Of a stretch of 64,000 bases of DNA, positions 25,979-34,983 are shown in pieces (within the stretch, counting starts at the first letter, position 1; every line of letters starts with the position of its first letter). Origin of the DNA: Dechloromonas aromatica (nom. nud.) (GTDB taxonomy: Bacteria; Pseudomonadota; Gammaproteobacteria; Burkholderiales; Rhodocyclaceae); contig JAFIHA010000054.1 in assembly GCA_017848965.1 (NCBI GenBank), positions 18,445 through 82,444 on the forward strand. Direction: 5' to 3'. The position numbers and the translations under genes were made by a program. A model generated the notes under the pieces. The model saw only the letters and a program-made list of their open reading frames with translations, was not told where the DNA came from and made no database searches.

Positions 25979-28059
25979 GTTCTACCTCCGATGATCGAGG
26001 TCACCTTGATGATTCGATTCTCAGGAACTTCGTTGTGCGACAGCACCTTCAGTTGCGGTACGGTGCGGCGCAGGAATCTGGAAAGCAGCAGGCGCAGGCT
26101 GGACGGCACCAGGAGGACGGCCGGCAGTCCCAGCCCTTCCTGACGCCCCGCGGCGGCGGCGGTTTCGCGCACCAGGGTGTCGGCGAGGCCAGGCTCGAAA
26201 CTGGTGTTTTCCGATCCGCCGGCAACCGCCTGCGCCAGCAGGCGCTCGAGCGTCGGATCAAGCGACATGACCTGCATTTCGCCGTTGCCCGGGAACAGCT
26301 GCTGGACGATCGCACGGCCGAGGGCGATGCGCACCTGGACGATGAGGTCGTCGGCACTTTGCGTGCGCAGCGCGTGATCGGCGACGGTCTCGATGATGGT
26401 GCGCATGTCTCGGATGTGCACGCCTTCGTCGAGCAGGCCCTGCAGGATTTTCTGCAGGCTGCCCAGCGGCAGGACCTTGGGCACCAGGTCCTCGACCAGC
26501 TTGGGCATTTCCTTGGCCAGATGGTCGAGCAGTTGCTGCACTTCCTGGCGCCCGAGCAATTCGGCGGCGTGGGTCAGGATCAGGTGGTTGAGGTGGGTGG
26601 CGACGACGGTCGACGCATCGACCACGGTGTAGCCGTAAGCCTGTGCCTGGTCGCGCTGCATGATGTCGATCCACACCGCCGGCAGACCAAAGGCCGGGTC
26701 CTTGGTCGGCGTGCCGCTCAGGGTGCCGGCAACGCGCCCCGGATTGATCGCCAGGAACTGGCCGGCATAGGCTTCGGCGGCGCCGACCTCGACGCCCTTC
26801 AAAAGGATGCGGTAGGCGTTCGGCTTCAATTCGAGGTTGTCGCGGATGTGCACCGGCGAGACCAGGAAGCCGACTTCCTGGGCGAACTTCTTGCGGATGC
26901 CGCGGATACGGCGCAGCAATTCGCCATCCTGGCTCTTGTCCACCAGCGGGATCAGGCGATAGCCGACCTCCAGACCGAGCACGTCGAGCGGCGCGACATC
27001 GCTCCAGCTGGCTTCGACGGCTTCCGGAATCGGCGGCGGCGCCACCTTGACCGGCGTACTGACGGTCTGTTGTTGTTTGTTGGCGAGGCGCCAGGTAAAC
27101 CAGGCGAGGCCGCCGGCGATGAGCAGGAAAACCAGGTTGGGCATGCCCGGAATCATGCCGAGCAGGGCGATGATGCCGGCGGTGATGCCGAGCACCTTGG
27201 GATTGCTGAAAATCTGGATGACGAACTGCTGACCCATGTCGCGATCGTCGGAAACCCGGGTCACCACCAGACCGGCGGCAATCGAGATGATCAGCCCCGG
27301 GATCTGGGCGACCAGACCATCGCCGATCGCCAGCAGGGTGTAAACCCGGCTCGCTTCGGCGATCGGCATGTCGTGCTGCGCCATGCCGACGATCAGGCCG
27401 CCGACGATGTTGAGCAGCATGATGACGATGCCGGCGATGGCGTCGCCGCGGACGAATTTCGACGCACCGTCCATCGAACCGTAGAACTCGGATTCGCGGG
27501 AGATGTCGCTGCGCCGCCGCCGGGCCTCTTCTTCGCCGATCAGGCCGGCGTTGAGGTCGGCGTCGATCGCCATCTGCTTGCCCGGCATCGCATCGAGAGT
27601 GAAGCGCGCGGAAACTTCGGCGACGCGCCCGGCGCCCTTGGTGATGACGATGAAGTTGATCACCACCAGAATCATGAAAACGATGATACCGACCGCGAAG
27701 TTGCCGCCGACCAGAAAATGCCCGAAGGCCTCGATCACCTTGCCGGCCGCATCCGGACCGTTATGCCCTTCGAGCAGCACGACGCGGGTGGAGGCGACGT
27801 TGAGCGACAGGCGCAACAGCGTCGTCACCAGCAGGACGGTCGGGAAAACCGAGAAATCCAGCGTTTTCTGGGTGTTCACCGCAACCATCAGGACCAGCAC
27901 GGCGATCGCGATGTTGAAGGTGAAGAAGAGGTCGAGGATGAACGGCGGCAACGGCAGGACCATCATGGACAGCACCATGAGGATCAGGATCGGCGCCGCC
28001 ATCTGGACGACGTTCAGCCGTCCGAGCAGGCTTTGCAGACGCATCGAACCGGCCGCCAT
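25975..28059 (-). CDS. flhA: Flagellar export-gate protein FlhA
   Basis: The 694-residue protein has an N-terminal membrane half (about 15-320, eight predicted helices) containing the FHIPEP signature region (NFIVITKGAGRVAEVSARFT, LDAMPGKQMAIDADLNAGLI). The cytoplasmic C-terminal half (about 350-690) forms a nonameric ring docking chaperone-substrate complexes, with the conserved TVVDASTVVATHLNHLI near 540. FlhA works with FlhB and FliPQR. It starts one base before the end of the flhB spacer, essentially abutting flhB. Confidence 0.97.
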   Translation of the reverse strand: MAAGSMRLQSLLGRLNVVQMAAPILILMVLSMMVLPLPPFILDLFFTFNIAIAVLVLMVAVNTQKTLDFSVFPTVLLVTTLLRLSLNVASTRVVLLEGHNGPDAAGKVIEAFGHFLVGGNFAVGIIVFMILVVINFIVITKGAGRVAEVSARFTLDAMPGKQMAIDADLNAGLIGEEEARRRRSDISRESEFYGSMDGASKFVRGDAIAGIVIMLLNIVGGLIVGMAQHDMPIAEASRVYTLLAIGDGLVAQIPGLIISIAAGLVVTRVSDDRDMGQQFVIQIFSNPKVLGITAGIIALLGMIPGMPNLVFLLIAGGLAWFTWRLANKQQQTVSTPVKVAPPPIPEAVEASWSDVAPLDVLGLEVGYRLIPLVDKSQDGELLRRIRGIRKKFAQEVGFLVSPVHIRDNLELKPNAYRILLKGVEVGAAEAYAGQFLAINPGRVAGTLSGTPTKDPAFGLPAVWIDIMQRDQAQAYGYTVVDASTVVATHLNHLILTHAAELLGRQEVQQLLDHLAKEMPKLVEDLVPKVLPLGSLQKILQGLLDEGVHIRDMRTIIETVADHALRTQSADDLIVQVRIALGRAIVQQLFPGNGEMQVMSLDPTLERLLAQAVAGGSENTSFEPGLADTLVRETAAAAGRQEGLGLPAVLLVPSSLRLLLSRFLRRTVPQLKVLSHNEVPENRIIKVTSIIGGRT

Positions 28060-29199
28060 TTACGCAGCCTCCGGCACAAGTTCGGGCGGCACCGGCAACT
28101 GCTGCGGCGGCACCGGATAGGCACCACCCGTTTCGCGCCAGCGCGCCAGTTGGTAGATGTAGGCGAGAACTTCGGCGACCGCGGCGTAAAGCCCGCCCGG
28201 AATCTCCTTGTCGAGATCACCATGCTTGTACAGGGCGCGTGCCAGCGGCGGCGCTTCCAGCGTCGGCACCGCATGCTCGGCGGCCAGTTCGCGGATCTTC
28301 AAGGCGATCACGCCGGTTCCCTTGGCCACCACTTTCGGCGCCGCCATGCCGGCCTTGTAGGCGAGGGCGACGGCGTAGTGCGTCGGGTTGGTGACGATCA
28401 CGTCGGCCTGCGGCACCGCCTGCATCATCCGACGCCGCGCAGCCTGCATCTGCAGGCTGCGGATGCGCCCCTTGACCATCGGGTCGCCCATCATTTCCTT
28501 CATTTCCTGCTTGACCTCGTCCTTGGTCATCTTCAGCTTGTGGTAGTACTGCCAGAGCTGGAAGGGAACATCCGCCGCGACCACGATGAGCAGCGTGAGA
28601 ACGAGCATCAGGAAGGAAAACATCAGCATGTCGCCGGCGTGCGCCAGTCCGCTTTCCAGCGGCTCGGCCAGGAGACCGAAGATCGCGTCGCGCTGCCGCG
28701 AAATCAGCAGCACGGCGACGCCACCGACCAGCGTCGCCTTGAGTACCGCCTTGCCGAGCTCCATCAGGCTGTTCCAGGAGAACATCCGACCCAGACCGCT
28801 CAGCGGATTCATGCGCTGCAGATCGGGAACCAGGGCCTTCGGCGCGAACACCCAGGCATTGAGGAAGAACGGCGGCAGGATCGCCGCCACCAGCAGCAGG
28901 CCGAATAGCGGCGAGAAAACGAAGAAGGTGTCGGCAAACAATTCGACCATCCGTGGGACGATCATCGCCGGCTCGAGAAGGTGGTGAATTTCCGGGGTAA
29001 AGGCCTTGCGCCCCAAAGCCAGACTGCGGTCGAGAAACCAGCCACCCATCATCCAAAGCGTAATGGCGGCAACGATGAGCACGGTGAAAGTACCGAGCTC
29101 GCGCGAATGGGGAATCTGCCCTTTTTCGCGCGCCTGCTCGATACGCCTACCGGTTGGCTCTTCAGTTTTCTCGAGATCGCTGTCTTCAGCCATGACCAT
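28060..29199 (-). CDS. flhB: Flagellar export-gate switch protein FlhB
   Basis: The 379-residue protein has a charged N-terminus (EDSDLEKTEEPTGRRIEQAR), four membrane helices (about 30-210) and a cytoplasmic domain with the self-cleaving NPTH motif (VIVTNPTHYAVALAYK, near residue 270). Autocleavage there is needed for the hook-to-filament switch triggered by FliK. The first ATG is at 29199; a second at 29193 gives MAEDSD and cannot be excluded, since neither has a good ribosome site. A TATAAT box lies about 20 bases upstream. It heads the flhB-flhA-flhF-flhG-fliA-motC-motD run. Confidence 0.96.
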   Translation of the reverse strand: MVMAEDSDLEKTEEPTGRRIEQAREKGQIPHSRELGTFTVLIVAAITLWMMGGWFLDRSLALGRKAFTPEIHHLLEPAMIVPRMVELFADTFFVFSPLFGLLLVAAILPPFFLNAWVFAPKALVPDLQRMNPLSGLGRMFSWNSLMELGKAVLKATLVGGVAVLLISRQRDAIFGLLAEPLESGLAHAGDMLMFSFLMLVLTLLIVVAADVPFQLWQYYHKLKMTKDEVKQEMKEMMGDPMVKGRIRSLQMQAARRRMMQAVPQADVIVTNPTHYAVALAYKAGMAAPKVVAKGTGVIALKIRELAAEHAVPTLEAPPLARALYKHGDLDKEIPGGLYAAVAEVLAYIYQLARWRETGGAYPVPPQQLPVPPELVPEAA

Positions 29200-29219
29200 T
29201 ATCTGTACAGGGTATGGCT

Positions 29220-29225
29220 ATTATA
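29220..29225 (-). promoter_or_regulatory. TATAAT -10 box upstream of flhB
   Basis: A perfect TATAAT on the minus strand ends about 20 bases before the flhB ATG, inside an AT-rich stretch (29221-29280) unlike the surrounding GC-rich DNA. No convincing -35 hexamer is visible 16-18 bases upstream (TTTAAT is the nearest). It would give a very short leader. Confidence 0.45.
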
Positions 29226-29315
29226 GAAAAAAACCAAAGAAATTAAATAGGTAGCGCGTCTTTTTTAATCAGTTTCGAGGTAAACGGCGCAAGCCAATGA
29301 CAAATAGCAAAACAC

Positions 29316-29346
29316 AAAAAAAGGGAGGAGGCCTCAGCCTCCTCCC
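29316..29346 (-). terminator. Rho-independent terminator after cheA (first chemotaxis unit)
   Basis: GGGAGGAGGC at 29323-29332 pairs perfectly with GCCTCCTCCC at 29337-29346 across a CTCA loop. Seven A residues (29316-29322) give a U run on the minus strand. It separates the chemotaxis operon from flhB. Confidence 0.93.
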
Positions 29347-29376
29347 TAACTCGTTGACCGGCAAGGAAATCGTCGT

Positions 29377-31266
29377 TCAGGAGAATTCGAAATTGCGGAT
29401 CGCCGTTCCCATTTCAGCGTGCTGGCCGTAATCGGCAAGCAACTCCTTCATGTCGAGGATGAGCACGATCTGTCCGTTCGACAGCGTGGTCACGCCCGCC
29501 ACCCCCTTCGGCCGGAAATCTTCCAGCGACTTGATGACGGCATCGTCGCGACCGGCGAAGCTGTCCACCCCGAGGATGAAGCTACGTTCCGCGGTCTGCA
29601 TGAAGACCCCGTATTCGGGTGGCCTGACGATTTCCCAGCCGAGCAGCTTGGCCAGCGAAATCACCGGCAGCACTTCGCCGCGTACCACCAGGGTTTCCTT
29701 GCCGCCGACTTCCTGGATGCGCTGTTGATCGATCGGCAGGATTTCCCGAACCAGCGACAGCGGCAGGGCGAACGGCTGATCGCCGAGCAGCACCAGCAAG
29801 ACCGGCAGGATGGCCAGGGTCAGCGGCAGGGAGATCAGGAAGACCGAGCCCTTGCCCGGTTCCGAGCGAATCTCGACCGAACCGTTGAGCTTCTGGATGT
29901 TGGTCTTGACGACGTCCATACCGACGCCGCGTCCGGAGACGTCGGAAATCTGCGTCTTGGTCGAGAAGCCCGGCAGGAAGATCAGGTTCAGGCTCTGCCG
30001 CTCGTCGAGGGTATTGGCCTCTTCTTCCGAAATCAAACCCTTGTCCACCGCCTTGGCGCGGATTCGTTCGGCGCTCATGCCCCGACCGTCGTCGGCAATG
30101 ATCAGGACGATGTGATCGCCCTCCTGGCGCGCTTCCAGGCGAACCAGGCTCTTCGCCGGCTTGCCGGCGGCCGAGCGCTCTTCGGGCATTTCGACGCCAT
30201 GATCCACCGCGTTGCGGATCAGGTGGATCAGGGGATCGGCCAGATCCTCGATCATCGTCTTGTCGACTTCGGTTTCCTCGCCGGCCAGCACCAGTTCGAC
30301 ATCCTTGCCGAGCTGCCGGGCCAGGTCGCGGGCAATCCGCGGATACTTCTGGAACAAGCGGCCGATCGGCTGCATCCGGGTCTTCATCACCGAGTTCTGC
30401 AGATCGGAAACCAGCAGATCGAGCTGGCTGACCGCCTGATCGAGCGCATGCAGGGTCTCGGAATCGTTCTTGCCGGCCAGGATGTCGGCGCGCAGGCTGG
30501 TCAGGCGGTTCTTGGTGAGGCCGATTTCGCCGGACAGGTTGAGTACCTGATCGAGACGCGAGGTATCGACCCGGATCGTGTTCTCCCGGCCGCGCTCTTC
30601 CGCCCGTCGCGAGCTCGCGCCCTGGGCCGACGGACGATCGCTGGCTCGCCGCCCGAACGGCGACGGCGCCGCCGTCTTGGCCGACTTGGCGGCAACCGAC
30701 GCCGACTCGGCGCGCGTGATCAACTCGCCTTCGGCGGCCTGCGCCACCTGGGCGGTTTCGCCAGTCACCGCCGCCTGCAAGGCGGCCCAATCTGGCTCGC
30801 CGGCACCAGCCGGCGCCGCTGCCGCCATCGGCTTGGCAGGTGCGGGCTGGACAACCGGCTCGGCTGCGGGCATCTCGCCGTTGAGCGCCCCCTGCAGCGC
30901 GGCGATCACCCGACCATCGGCAGGTTGCGGCTGCACCCCTTGGCCGAGTTCGCCGAACATTTCACGCACGCCACGCGTGGCGTCCATGATCACGTCCATC
31001 AGTTCGGCGGTCAGTTCGAGTTCGCCATTGCGCAAGCGATCGAACAAATTTTCGGTGAGGTGACACAGGGTCACCAGTTCGGTCGCATTGAGAAAACCGG
31101 CGCCGCCCTTGACCGTGTGAAAACCGCGAAAGATGTCGTTCAGCAGACCTTTGTCGTCGGGCGTCTTTTCCAGATCGACCAGCTTGTTATCGACATCGGA
31201 GAGCAGATCGTGGGCTTCCTGCAGGAAATCCTGCAGCAGATCTTCCATGCCAGAAAAGTCGCTCAT
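29377..31266 (-). CDS. cheA: Chemotaxis histidine kinase CheA (with cheY-cheZ unit)
   Basis: This 629-residue protein has an N-terminal Hpt domain with phosphorylated His about 50 (FHTVKGGAGFLN), an Ala-rich linker (about 125-215), a dimerisation helix pair and an HATPase domain (N box HLIRNAVDHGVE, DDGRGM, GRGVGMDVVKTN). A C-terminal CheW-like domain (about 490-620) is present. It phosphorylates CheY and CheB in response to receptors. It is last in the run cheV-cheV-cheY-cheZ-cheA and followed by a strong terminator. A second full CheA is at 43367-45604. Confidence 0.96.
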   Translation of the reverse strand: MSDFSGMEDLLQDFLQEAHDLLSDVDNKLVDLEKTPDDKGLLNDIFRGFHTVKGGAGFLNATELVTLCHLTENLFDRLRNGELELTAELMDVIMDATRGVREMFGELGQGVQPQPADGRVIAALQGALNGEMPAAEPVVQPAPAKPMAAAAPAGAGEPDWAALQAAVTGETAQVAQAAEGELITRAESASVAAKSAKTAAPSPFGRRASDRPSAQGASSRRAEERGRENTIRVDTSRLDQVLNLSGEIGLTKNRLTSLRADILAGKNDSETLHALDQAVSQLDLLVSDLQNSVMKTRMQPIGRLFQKYPRIARDLARQLGKDVELVLAGEETEVDKTMIEDLADPLIHLIRNAVDHGVEMPEERSAAGKPAKSLVRLEARQEGDHIVLIIADDGRGMSAERIRAKAVDKGLISEEEANTLDERQSLNLIFLPGFSTKTQISDVSGRGVGMDVVKTNIQKLNGSVEIRSEPGKGSVFLISLPLTLAILPVLLVLLGDQPFALPLSLVREILPIDQQRIQEVGGKETLVVRGEVLPVISLAKLLGWEIVRPPEYGVFMQTAERSFILGVDSFAGRDDAVIKSLEDFRPKGVAGVTTLSNGQIVLILDMKELLADYGQHAEMGTAIRNFEFS

Positions 31267-31278
31267 CTCAGTTCCTCC

Positions 31279-32109
31279 TCAGAACCCTAGACTGTCGAGC
31301 AGATCATCGACCTGCTCCTGATTGACGACGACGTCGGAGCGTCCCTCGGCATTGACCACGGGACCGTTCATCAGACTGGTCACCTCGTCGGTCTTGCGGG
31401 CATCGGGCAAGACCTCGATAAGCAAACCCATCAGGCCGCTCTCGAGTTCCTGCGCCAGAGTGACGATCTTCTTGATCACCTGCCCGGTCAGATCCTGGAA
31501 GTCCTGAGCCATCATGATTTCGGTCAGCTGGGCATGCGTTGCCCGTGCTTTTTCCGGTAATTGCTGCTTCAGGAACTCCCGGGTCTCGATCGCCAGTTGC
31601 CGGAACTCCGCCGGACTGGTCTGGTTGGCGAATACCTTGTCCCAGGCCTGACCAAGGCTCTGCGAGCGGCTTTCCATATCATCGACCAGCGGACCAGCAA
31701 TATCGGTCGCGTTGAGAACGCGGCACGCCGCCTGTTCGGTCAGGTTGGCCACATAAGCCAAGCGATCCTTGGCGTCCGGTATTGCGGCAACGGTTTTTTC
31801 CAGCAGCTTGTCGTAGCCGAGCTGGCCCAGCGTGTCGTGCAAGACGCGCGCCATCTGGCCAATCCGGTTGAACACGGCTTCCTGCTGCGGCCATTGCCCA
31901 CCCGAGTCGTCCGTGGCCTTGTCTTGCTGACTGGCCGCGCTCTGCGCCGCAACGCTGTCGAACAGCGCCTGCAGCTCGTCGTTATCGCCGTCCACGGCGA
32001 CCTTTGGCGCGGCGGGCGGCGGCACCGGCGCCGCCGGTACGGCGGCATAATCCGCGGCGATCGAATCGAACAGCGCTTCGAGGTCGGCGGAATCGTTACT
32101 GGCTGACAT
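31279..32109 (-). CDS. cheZ: CheY-P phosphatase CheZ
   Basis: The 276-residue protein has a long helical core containing DFQDLTGQVIKKIV, whose Asp and Gln insert into the CheY active site. The C-terminal CheY-binding tail is EQVDDLLDSLGF, nearly identical to that of enterobacteria. The N-terminus has two similar short motifs (LEALFDSIAA at 10-19, LQALFDSVAA at 46-55) separated by a Pro/Ala linker. CheZ removes phosphate from CheY-P and ends the tumble/reversal signal. It lies between cheY and cheA with 10-12 base spacers. Confidence 0.96.
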   Translation of the reverse strand: MSASNDSADLEALFDSIAADYAAVPAAPVPPPAAPKVAVDGDNDELQALFDSVAAQSAASQQDKATDDSGGQWPQQEAVFNRIGQMARVLHDTLGQLGYDKLLEKTVAAIPDAKDRLAYVANLTEQAACRVLNATDIAGPLVDDMESRSQSLGQAWDKVFANQTSPAEFRQLAIETREFLKQQLPEKARATHAQLTEIMMAQDFQDLTGQVIKKIVTLAQELESGLMGLLIEVLPDARKTDEVTSLMNGPVVNAEGRSDVVVNQEQVDDLLDSLGF

Positions 32110-32119
32110 GCTATCCCCC

Positions 32120-32515
32120 TTAACCCTGGCCGAGTTTTTCGAAAATCTTGGTCAACTTTTCGGACAGGGTACCCGCCGTAAACGGCTTGACGATGTAGCC
32201 GCTGGCCCCCGCCTGCGCCGCCGCGATGATGTTTTCCTTCTTGGCCTCGGCAGTGATCATCAGCACCGGCAAGTGTTTCAGGTGCGGCGTCGCCCGGATC
32301 GTCTGCAATAGCGTCAGGCCATCCATGTTCGGCATGTTCCAGTCGGTAACGACGAACTCGAAGCCCCCCCCTTGCAGCTTCTGCAGGGCGATGGCCCCGT
32401 CCTCCGCTTCATCGACGTTGGTAAAGCCCAATTCCTTCAAAAGGTTGCGAACAATGCGGCGCATGGTCGAAAAATCGTCCACCACCAGAAATCGCGTTTT
32501 GGGATCAGCAGCCAT
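32120..32515 (-). CDS. cheY: Chemotaxis response regulator CheY
   Basis: This 131-residue single-domain receiver has acidic pocket D13/D14, phosphorylated D58 ([13 protein letters not shown]) and the conserved Thr/Ala and Lys (YIVKPFT). The segment [20 protein letters not shown] is almost identical to classical flagellar CheY. Phosphorylated CheY binds the FliM N-terminus (5480-6493) and changes rotation. Adjacent cheZ supports this as the motor-acting CheY, rather than the more divergent receiver at 45687-46052. Confidence 0.97.
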   Translation of the reverse strand: MAADPKTRFLVVDDFSTMRRIVRNLLKELGFTNVDEAEDGAIALQKLQGGGFEFVVTDWNMPNMDGLTLLQTIRATPHLKHLPVLMITAEAKKENIIAAAQAGASGYIVKPFTAGTLSEKLTKIFEKLGQG

Positions 32516-32538
32516 GCAAAACTCCAGTATTCATTGCG

Positions 32539-33477
32539 TTATCGCTCGATCAGCGGTCGCAGCGTATCCGCCAGCGCCTCTGCGTCAAACTTCGCCACAT
32601 AGGCATCAACCCCCACCGCCTTGCCCATCGCCCGATTGGCCTCCGAGGACAGCGACGAGTGCATCACCACCGGCACCCCTTCGAAACGCGGATCGGCCTT
32701 GATGTTCTTGGTCAGCACATAACCATCCATCTCCGGCATTTCGGCATCGACCAGGATGAGGCGAATCTCGTCGCGCAGGACGCTGCCGATCTGCTGCGCG
32801 TGGGCAGCGATGGCCTGCAGGCGGGTCCAGGCTTCCATGCCGTTGGTCGCGTGCTTGTGCCGGACACCGAGCTTGTCCAGCACTTCCGAGATTTTCCGCC
32901 GGGCGACGATCGAATCGTCGACGAAAAACACGCTGGTATCCGGATCGACCTGCGCCGGCAGGATATCGACGACCAAGGCCTCGCCGAAGGCATTGGCCAG
33001 GATCTGCTCGACATCGAGGATCGACACCAGACCGCCACCTTCGAGTTCGATGACCGCGGTGATCAGACCGTGGTTGGCGCTCAGCACACTTTCCGGCGCC
33101 TTCACCCGGTCCCAGTCGACGCGGATGATGCGATCGACTTCATGGACCAGGAAACCGAGGGTCCGTTTGGAATATTCGGCAACCATCATGGTCTTGCCCA
33201 GCCCTGGCGGGACGCCTTCCAACTGCAGGAAAGGCGCCAGCGAGAGCACGGGAATGACGTTGCCGCGCAGGGAAATCAGCCCTTCGACGCCACGCGGCAT
33301 GTTCGGGGTCTTGGTGATGTGCGGCGTGCGCCCGACTTCCCTGACCTTGAACACGTTGATGCCGAAGATTTCCCGGGTCCCCAGGGAAAACAGCAGGATT
33401 TCCATCTTGTTCGAGCCCGCCAGGCGCGTACGCGCGTCGACGCTATCGAGCAAGTTCTTGTTTTCGACCAGATTCAT
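32539..33477 (-). CDS. cheV: Chemotaxis coupling protein CheV (second of two)
   Basis: The 312-residue fusion has a CheW-like domain (about 20-165, with EIFGINVFKVREVGRTPHIT and VEGLISLRGNVIPVL) and a receiver domain (about 180-310, VFFVDDSIVARRKISEVL, LVDAEMPEMDGYVL). CheV links receptors to CheA, and its receiver may act as a phosphate sink for adaptation. A TTG start seven codons upstream is possible, but GGGAGA lies eight bases before the ATG at 33477, which is chosen. It is 17 bases after its paralogue at 33495-34475. Confidence 0.94.
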   Translation of the reverse strand: MNLVENKNLLDSVDARTRLAGSNKMEILLFSLGTREIFGINVFKVREVGRTPHITKTPNMPRGVEGLISLRGNVIPVLSLAPFLQLEGVPPGLGKTMMVAEYSKRTLGFLVHEVDRIIRVDWDRVKAPESVLSANHGLITAVIELEGGGLVSILDVEQILANAFGEALVVDILPAQVDPDTSVFFVDDSIVARRKISEVLDKLGVRHKHATNGMEAWTRLQAIAAHAQQIGSVLRDEIRLILVDAEMPEMDGYVLTKNIKADPRFEGVPVVMHSSLSSEANRAMGKAVGVDAYVAKFDAEALADTLRPLIER

Positions 33478-33494
33478 TATCGTCTCCCGGCGGC

Positions 33495-34475
33495 TCAACG
33501 CGTGGCAATCGCCCCGGCTTCGCCTTCGCTCTCGCCCTTCAGACGGCGGGCTAGGGTTTCCGACAGGCGCTGCGGTTCGAACTTGGGCACATATTCATCG
33601 ACCCCGACCGATTGGCCGAGCTTCTGATTGGACATCCCGGACAAGGAGGAGTGCATGATGACCGGGATATTGGCGAAACGCGGATCGGACTTGATCTTCT
33701 TGGTCAGGATGTAGCCGTCCATTTCCGGCATTTCGATGTCGGTCAGCACCAGGCTAATCAGCGACGACGCCGGCTTGCCGACCGACTTGGCGTAGCCTGC
33801 CACCTTCTCCATTTCATCCCACATCTGCCGGCCATTGAGCGCCCCCAGTCCGCGCACGCCCATCGCTTCCAGGGTGCGCTCGATCTGCTTGCGGGCAACA
33901 CTGGAATCGTCGCAATAGAAAACCGTCGCATCCGGACGGTCGACCGGAACAACGCTGCGGAACATGATTTCGTTGTCGATGCTGGTGGTTTCCGCCAGCA
34001 CCTTTTCGACGTCCATCATCATCACCAGGCGGTTATCCTCGAGCTCGGTCACCGCGGTGACCAGGCCGCCGGTCTGCGCCGTCAGCATTTCCGGCGGCAC
34101 ACGCATCTTGCTCCAGTCGAGACGGAGGATGGTATCGACGCCCTCGACCAGAAAACCCTGCGTGTGCCCGTTGTACTCGGTGACGATCATGATTTCGCGC
34201 GGCGTATCGGCGGAAATCCCGGTGTACTTGGCCAGATCGATCACCGGCACCAGCGCGCCGCGCAGGCTCACCATCCCCTCCACCGAAGGCGGCATGTCCG
34301 GTGCAGCCGTGATCGCGGGCGTACGCATCACCTCACGCACCTTGAAAACGTTGATGCCGTATGTTTCGCGACGCCCGGTCCGCTGGTCCACCCCGAGGAA
34401 GAACAACAGGATTTCAAGCTTGTTGGTTCCCGCCAGCTTGGTGCGCGCATCAATATTTTTCAGTAGTTCCGACAT
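33495..34475 (-). CDS. cheV: Chemotaxis coupling protein CheV (first of two)
   Basis: This 326-residue protein has a CheW-like domain (about 15-165, TYGINVFKVREVMRTPAITA, VEGMVSLRGALVPVI) and a receiver domain (about 185-310, FYCDDSSVARKQIERTLEAM, LVLTDIEMPEMDGYIL). It shares its plan and many blocks with the CheV at 32539-33477, suggesting tandem duplication, but the two have clearly diverged (for example GVDQRTGRRETYGIN against GTREIFGIN). Both keep the receiver Asp residues. Confidence 0.94.
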   Translation of the reverse strand: MSELLKNIDARTKLAGTNKLEILLFFLGVDQRTGRRETYGINVFKVREVMRTPAITAAPDMPPSVEGMVSLRGALVPVIDLAKYTGISADTPREIMIVTEYNGHTQGFLVEGVDTILRLDWSKMRVPPEMLTAQTGGLVTAVTELEDNRLVMMMDVEKVLAETTSIDNEIMFRSVVPVDRPDATVFYCDDSSVARKQIERTLEAMGVRGLGALNGRQMWDEMEKVAGYAKSVGKPASSLISLVLTDIEMPEMDGYILTKKIKSDPRFANIPVIMHSSLSGMSNQKLGQSVGVDEYVPKFEPQRLSETLARRLKGESEGEAGAIATR

Positions 34476-34604
34476 TCTTTTCCCCTCGCCCGGGACGGTG
34501 CCCAGGTTCCGTATCGGGCAAAACTACCATGCAACTGGCCGTTCAGCCAACCTCGACGCCCGCAGTGGCGAAGACCGCCCCGGACGGACCACATGACCGA
34601 TGAA

Positions 34605-34910
34605 TCAAACAATGCGAAACAGTTTGCTGAAGTTGGCAATTTCCAGAACCTGCCTGACGCTTCCCTGCACCCCGGACAACACGACATCCTTGCCGCAACC
34701 GCCCATCTTGTCGCGCAACATCAGCAGCATGCCGAGAGCGGAACTGTCCAGATAATCGACACCGGAAAAATCCACGGTCACCGCCCGCACCGCATCGTCG
34801 CTGACCAAGGGCTCATACGCGGCGCGGAAATCCCGGTGGGTGTTGAAATCAAAACGACCGGCCAGCGCAATCGTTGCCATCCCCGCATCCTGCCTGATAG
34901 TTGCCTGCAT
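34605..34910 (-). CDS. STAS-domain protein (anti-sigma-factor-antagonist type)
   Basis: The 101-residue single STAS domain contains VTVDFSGVDYLDSSALGMLL, with the phosphorylatable Ser of the SpoIIAA family (S56/S57). Three in-frame starts exist (34940, 34913, 34910); the last has AGGA at the best spacing and is used. STAS proteins are switched by serine kinases/phosphatases and bind partner proteins, but no kinase or phosphatase partner is visible nearby. Its place between cheV and cheB suggests an input to motility signalling. The specific role is unknown. Confidence 0.88.
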   Translation of the reverse strand: MQATIRQDAGMATIALAGRFDFNTHRDFRAAYEPLVSDDAVRAVTVDFSGVDYLDSSALGMLLMLRDKMGGCGKDVVLSGVQGSVRQVLEIANFSKLFRIV

Positions 34911-34983
34911 CATGATTCCTAAAAATATCAAAAACAACACAAGTTTAATACTTCCGGCGATTCTAGCAAGCCCTTTATGGATC

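Noticed and set aside
26035-28908. 957-codon plus-strand open frame opposite flhA and flhB
   Set aside because: Shadow of conserved export-gate genes; extreme His/Asp/Arg/Gln content and no recognisable domain.
29419-31290. 623-codon plus-strand open frame opposite cheA
   Set aside because: Antisense shadow of a complete CheA with all catalytic motifs.
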